DNA of 64,000 nucleotides from Echinometra lucunter (lineage: Eukaryota > Echinodermata > Echinoidea > Camarodonta > Echinometridae). Position 1 is the stretch's first letter; the number at the start of each line of letters is the position of its first letter. Location of the stretch: contig CM057171.1 in assembly GCA_029962745.1 (NCBI GenBank), positions 4,389,740-4,453,739 of the forward strand, given 5' to 3'. Of this stretch, positions 59,371-64,000 are shown one piece after another. The translations under genes and the position numbers were made by a program. Below the pieces are notes generated by a model that searched no databases, was not told the DNA's origin, and saw only the letters and a list, made by a program, of their open reading frames with translations.

Positions 59371-59436
59371 ACATGGTTAAGGTTTTTTCCATGGTTAAGG
59401 TTTTTGCATGTTTTGCATGGTTAAGGTTTTTCCATT
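59371..59436 (+). repeat. Three copies of CATGGTTAAGGTTTTT
   Basis: Short direct repeat with unequal spacers (about 19 and 27 bp). Confidence 0.85.
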
Positions 59437-62081
59437 ATTGACTTACAGTTCAATTCGGTTCTTATTTCAGATTCTCTTCAAAAGCTAACCCCTTTTCCAA
59501 AGCGTAAAACAATGAAAAATATCATTATATCTCACAATATAACTTGTTTCGATTAAGCTTATCTATAGTGCAGTTAAATTTACGTCATTTTCCCACACAA
59601 ATTATGGGATAATAAAACTTGATAACCCTTAACAGATAACGCAATATGCGAAAACAAATTTCATTAGATTACTTCAATGATTCATTGATTATACATTCAT
59701 TTGTACAGTAGAGAGGCCTAAAGTAAAGCAGAATTTGTTACAGATAATTATGATTTGCTGTGGACAATTATGATTCCCGAATAGTGTAGCTGCACTTTAG
59801 CCCCCATAGTCGGAAATTTGTGATGAGGGGCGAATTGCCCCTTTGCCCTTCATTCAACAGTTATGTTCCTGCAAGCACGTGGGGTACTAGCTCCGATCCC
59901 ACTCGGATGGCAGTTGGCATGGTTGGTGTCGTCGCCAATCGGAAATGCATTGTCAAAGTTTATTGATTGACTATTGATAGGGTCCGTTTTGTGCAATCAT
60001 CAAAGTCAACTGAAGCTGGAGGTTAGGGTAAGCTGCCCAAGCTGTGCCTTTGGGGCAGAGGTGTTGACATACGGGCGATGCTGTTATGAGAACGAGGGAC
60101 ATTAACACAGTTGAATAAGGAGCCTCGAGCATTTATGATACCCTTGCACAATTTCAGATGATACCTAGTGGTATCGCATTCCACTAAACTAAGCCAGCGA
60201 ATAATATTGGGGGTTGATATAAGGTTAGCATGGTTCGAGTTAAACCAACCCTAACATCTCAATTTCTAGCGGTCCAATGATTTTCTTCATTATTTAAATC
60301 AGGGCCAATAATACCCCGAGGAATATAGAAGTGCGTTATCACAGACTGATCGAATCTTGTTTTCTATGAAACATTATATCAAAATGAATGGATAAATGAA
60401 TAAAGATTATAAAAAAACTAAGTAAAGGAATAAAGGAATATATAACCAAATGAATTAATTGGCGAATAGATAAGTAAAAAAAAAAAGAATCAAAATTCAA
60501 TTAATTAATCGAATATGTAACATGCCACCAATCACCATGCTAACGGCTAAGGCAGTACATCCACTGTTTTGTAAATGCATTCGATTAACGATTGCTAGCG
60601 AGCGAACCCTTGCTATCGCCTTTTCGGATTCATCATTTTTGCAGATAAAATCACGGTACCCACAGCAGTATATAACCGATGTAGTATCTTTAGACTACAA
60701 GAAACTTAAATTAGTCTCAGATCACTGAACACGAGGAAGAAGTGAATATTTTATTCTTCGATATTAGCGTAATTGGTCGATACGTCTTTGCCCGGTCAAG
60801 GATGATTATGTCAATTCTACGAACGAAAGACGCCACAGTAGTAATTCCTTCCCGTTTCTGTATTTATACGCAATATGTTCTTTTTCTTTAAAAAAAAAAA
60901 AGATAATTCCTTTGTATGTGGTCTCTGGTCACGAGAAGAGTAAAAAATGGACCAAATTCAGGCTATTATAAACTGAATGCCAACAACACAGTATGTCCCA
61001 TGGTAGATGCGTGTATAGTAGAGAAAGGAAAAGCAGATAATGAAATCTTTCATCCGCTTCCAACTTTAAGGAGAGAAAATATCAATAAAATCCTCTCCGA
61101 ATCTGCCTGAAGGCGAAGCATGTGAGGAGCAAATTTCAATATACTTATAGACTTGGTCTGACTGAGAAAAATCTTCAGTCGAGATTAAATCAGAATCTGC
61201 TGAAGAAATTCTCTTATATACCATCAGACGCTTTCAAGATATATTCAAGAAATATTTATGTGCAGCTACATTACCATGATTACATTAGTGTTCTCTCATT
61301 TCATAAATAATTCTTGAATAAAGATTTCAACTGTTTTCATAAATCTACAGCATGCCTCGGAGAAAGCTACTCTTACATGTTATAGAAGAAAAAAGAGCCA
61401 CATTAACTAACACCCCATAAATTAAAATACATAGTCCTAGACTCAGTTTCCCACTCATTTCATGTTATGCAATATTTCATCTGGCATGGATCGATAAGTG
61501 TTTTATCATTAATCGTTAAGTAGACTGATGGGCTTTTACAGTCTAGACCATTATATTACGTGGCAACTGTCTTGTAATTTTGCTCTATATGCAGTGGTTT
61601 CATTCAATCAAAATCAGTTCGTGAAATAACATCAGCCTTGGTAAATGTGATAAGGTAATGCAGTGCCAATTAATCCTGATTGCATGTCGATGAAAAGTCC
61701 CTTGTGCCAGTGAGGTACATGGAATACTTCAGCCACAGCCAACAATTATTTTTAAAAGGATCGAAAGTGTATTATTGGTCTCTTGGAAACTAATTATGGG
61801 AAAATAATTAGGTCAGAAGCAAGATGGTGCTACAATTACAATAAACACAAAACTTACAAAAGTGTTCATTTCTTGGGAAAAATATATTTTTGCTTACTGG
61901 TACTTTCAATGCGGAAATTTCCATCGAAAGTGTGTGAAATATAAGGGCGTCCGATTAAAAATCGCTGAAAACAAAATATTTAAGAAGAAACAAAAAGAGA
62001 GACTAACGCAGAAAAACAGACAACCAGACGACAAAAATAGTTAATTCCCCCGTTTCGTGTAAACCTTTTTATGTGTAGGTA
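59437..62081. other. No recognisable gene
   Basis: Several short open frames but no acceptor/donor pairing, family motif or repeat boundary that would support a feature. Confidence 0.4.
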
Positions 62082-62085
62082 TTAA

Positions 62086-62504
62086 CCCATTCGTGACAGA
62101 CTGGAGGTCCACACTTTGTGGTTTGACCTAATAACTTTTGATCCAATGCCCTAAAAATCATACCAAATACATGTCTTTGAGCAGAAAGAGCAAAAAATTC
62201 TACGCAAACTGTGCCCATTTTGGTTGCGTCAATATTCGTTGTTTGATGCTGAAGATTTTTTAAAGGAAAATAAGCATTAAAATCCTTAAATTGGCAATGT
62301 GATAGGAAGTTTAAAATTACCGTTATCCCCTGCAAATTGGCAACTTTTTGATTTCTCATCATAATTTCTGTCAATTTATATTCATTTCAGATACATGATG
62401 TTTAATAAGAAAAATGTAGCAATAAAATAAAAATGTTGGTGTTGCCAATTTGAAGAATAAAAGCTGATCAAATTAGACTTTAAATAATTCCTGTTACGAA
62501 TGGG
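62086..62504 (+). mobile_element. TTAA-bounded MITE family A, copy 3
   Basis: Ends CCCATTCGTGACAGA / CTGTTACGAATGGG with TTAA at 62082-62085 and 62505-62508. The body is close to 6440-6848; relative to it there is a 6-nt insertion (tctttg at about 62172), which keeps the minus-strand frame. Confidence 0.9.
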
Positions 62505-62681
62505 TTAAATGATCACTTGATAATGCATTAAAACAATGTCATCTGAGAGCAATACACCCCACCCCCTCCCCCCTGTACACACATACTCGACGTTGTTCAT
62601 TATTACAATAAATTCAACGTGCTTTTACTAGGTAACAAATGACAAAAAGTGAGAACAAGAAAATGAAGATAGGAACACAAT

Positions 62682-62800
62682 CTGGGGAGCGTTTCATCAA
62701 TTGTCTTGTCAGTGATTTTTACTGACAGCTGTTATAAGCTGAGAGCAAATTTCTTAGTAAAAATCAATGCCAATACACTTGATGACCCCCCCCCCCCCTC
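62682..62800. mobile_element. Hairpin MITE family F, copy 4, deleted and with C-run end
   Basis: The left end CTGGGGAGCGTTTCATCAA is intact. The core is deleted between two GCT triplets (gttataaGCTgagagc), and the right end cttgatga runs into about 14 C where GCTCCCCAG is expected. Confidence 0.75.
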
Positions 62801-63622
62801 CGGTTGCCGAAATCAACGAAGTTGGTTACTAAATCAAAAGCTGTACACACATAATGGTCTAGGTCACGGGGGTTTTAAGTGATACGTTGCCACTCCTCTC
62901 ACGCTTACATCAGGCCTTGTACGCATTCGGAATATAGTAATGAGTGCGTATACACGAAAGGGGTTGTGCGCCACTGGGGCACAGCCTCCGTGGCGCCATG
63001 CAGCAGTGTGAAATGGGTGTTTAGCATCGTTCATCTAATTCACATTCATCAGAAGTCGACATGGTCGACGTCCACCAGCTATGTTCGTGCACTTTTCACT
63101 TTTCAATCACAAAAGTGCTCTCAAGAGATTCCAAAAGTAAGCATTTTTCTCCTGTCATAACAACGGAATCCCGTCACGAATGATGAAAAACGCCCATTAT
63201 ACTTATTGCTGTGGGGTACGGATGCTTGGTTGCTATGGAAATGCATCTTCACTTCCCTTGTATCATTGTTATCATCAATTTGTCTTCATCCTTCTACGGG
63301 TATACTGCCAATCCTTTATCCATCGAATAACGCTAAACCACAAAGGAAACACTTTAAAACAAAATGGATTCAAAATGAATAGTCTATGTTTGACAGTAAA
63401 ACCCAAACCAGTGTTTATGCCAACGCAGACTGAACTAAAATAACACCATCACAAAGACTTTTGAAAAAAAAAATTAATCGAAAGCAATTTCAATATGCTA
63501 CTGTATATCCTGTAGAATTCAAGTTCACATTACGTACTGCAATGTTCATATATACATTTCAAAAGGCAATGGGCAAGGATTTTGAAATTGCCTTGGATTA
63601 ACTTTCCAAACGTCTTCCTGTC
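62801..63622. other. No recognisable gene; possible 5' flank of the downstream exon
   Basis: No supported exon, promoter motif or repeat boundary. Confidence 0.35.
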
Positions 63623-63843
63623 ATGTCTGATGAGAAATTTAGCGTCAGGCAGGTATCTATACAACTATTTTTTACCATATTTCTTCAATGTGAAGTGCAA
63701 TCCTCTTCTAAGGATCACTATGAAATTATAAGAAGTCTGTTATCTAAATACCATCGGAAAGACTCACCGGTGTATCCTCGGCAATACTGTACAAGATCGG
63801 AGGCAGTCACGGTAAAGGCCGGTTATGGCATTGGTATCATAAA
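63623..63843 (+). CDS. Possible first exon of a Cys-loop (nicotinic-like) receptor subunit
   Basis: The open frame begins MSDEKFSVRQ, then a hydrophobic stretch (VSIQLFFTIFLQ) and CEVQS that could serve as a signal peptide. Next comes KDHYEIIRSLLSKY...SPVYP...EAVTVKAGYGI. In Cys-loop receptors the N-terminal helix reads roughly (E/D)xxxLxxxLxxxYxxxxRPV, followed by a strand with VxVxxG; this agrees in spacing and character. A possible donor is GGCATTG|GTATCA, but the frame reaches a stop at 63845, and no following exon is visible before 64000. The Cys loop and transmembrane domain would lie outside the window. It could be a chance similarity. Confidence 0.35.
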
Positions 63844-64000
63844 CTAAGTTTAGCACACTAAAAGATCATGATATCTCCTCCTAAAACACCAATGCACTTG
63901 AATGTTGAATTCTGCGGGATAAAAGGTTTCTCGAACGCCGAAACATTGCTTTATTTTTTCTAGATGAAATAAACTGAGAAATATCAATAATTCATCGGGA

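Overview
This window is nuclear DNA of an invertebrate animal. Its genes are split by GT-AG introns. The background is AT-rich with many poly-G/poly-C runs and GA/CT microsatellites. It is packed with short inverted-repeat transposons (MITEs) and tRNA-derived SINEs, and a 500-N scaffold gap lies at 28111-28610. The repeat style and protein resemblance suggest a marine deuterostome, most likely an echinoderm such as a sea urchin. That is inference from pattern familiarity, not a search result.

Two protein-coding genes can be reconstructed with confidence. At 869-5853 (+) six exons encode a TRMT10-type tRNA guanine-9 N1-methyltransferase of about 225 aa. Its final exon and 3' flank are present in three tandem copies, and the middle copy is the one that is spliced. 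At 11547-15692 (-) three exons encode a membrane-anchored protein of about 726 aa. It has a WS/DGAT (wax-ester synthase/diacylglycerol acyltransferase-like) fold, but its catalytic HHxxxDG motif reads HPCFSNG, so it may be a pseudo-enzyme. At the right edge (63623-63843, +) there is a plausible signal peptide plus the start of a Cys-loop (nicotinic-like) receptor ligand-binding domain; this is tentative.

The rest is repeat-rich intergenic DNA. It includes TTAA-bounded (piggyBac-like) MITE families in several copies, a family with CACT...AAAA ends and internally iterated short words, and a family of hairpin MITEs sharing a CCAAT-box-like core. It also includes tRNA-derived SINEs, one carrying two nested MITEs with readable target-site duplications, and the 3' ends of two non-LTR retrotransposons that share a 3'-UTR hairpin with compensatory changes. 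A 0.9-kb TAC/CTA trinucleotide array lies at 53590-54500. About 30 kb of the window (much of 15.8-31 kb, 38-41 kb and 54.5-62 kb) shows no recognisable gene.

The two main genes are unrelated in function (tRNA modification versus a lipid-acyltransferase-like membrane protein) and are convergent: their 3' ends face each other across 5.7 kb of repeats. No operon-like organisation, CRISPR array or convincing functional tRNA/rRNA gene was seen. The most unusual items are the degenerate acyltransferase, the triplicated terminal exon, the covarying retrotransposon hairpin, and the way poly-C/poly-G tracts start at transposon termini and tRNA-like B boxes.
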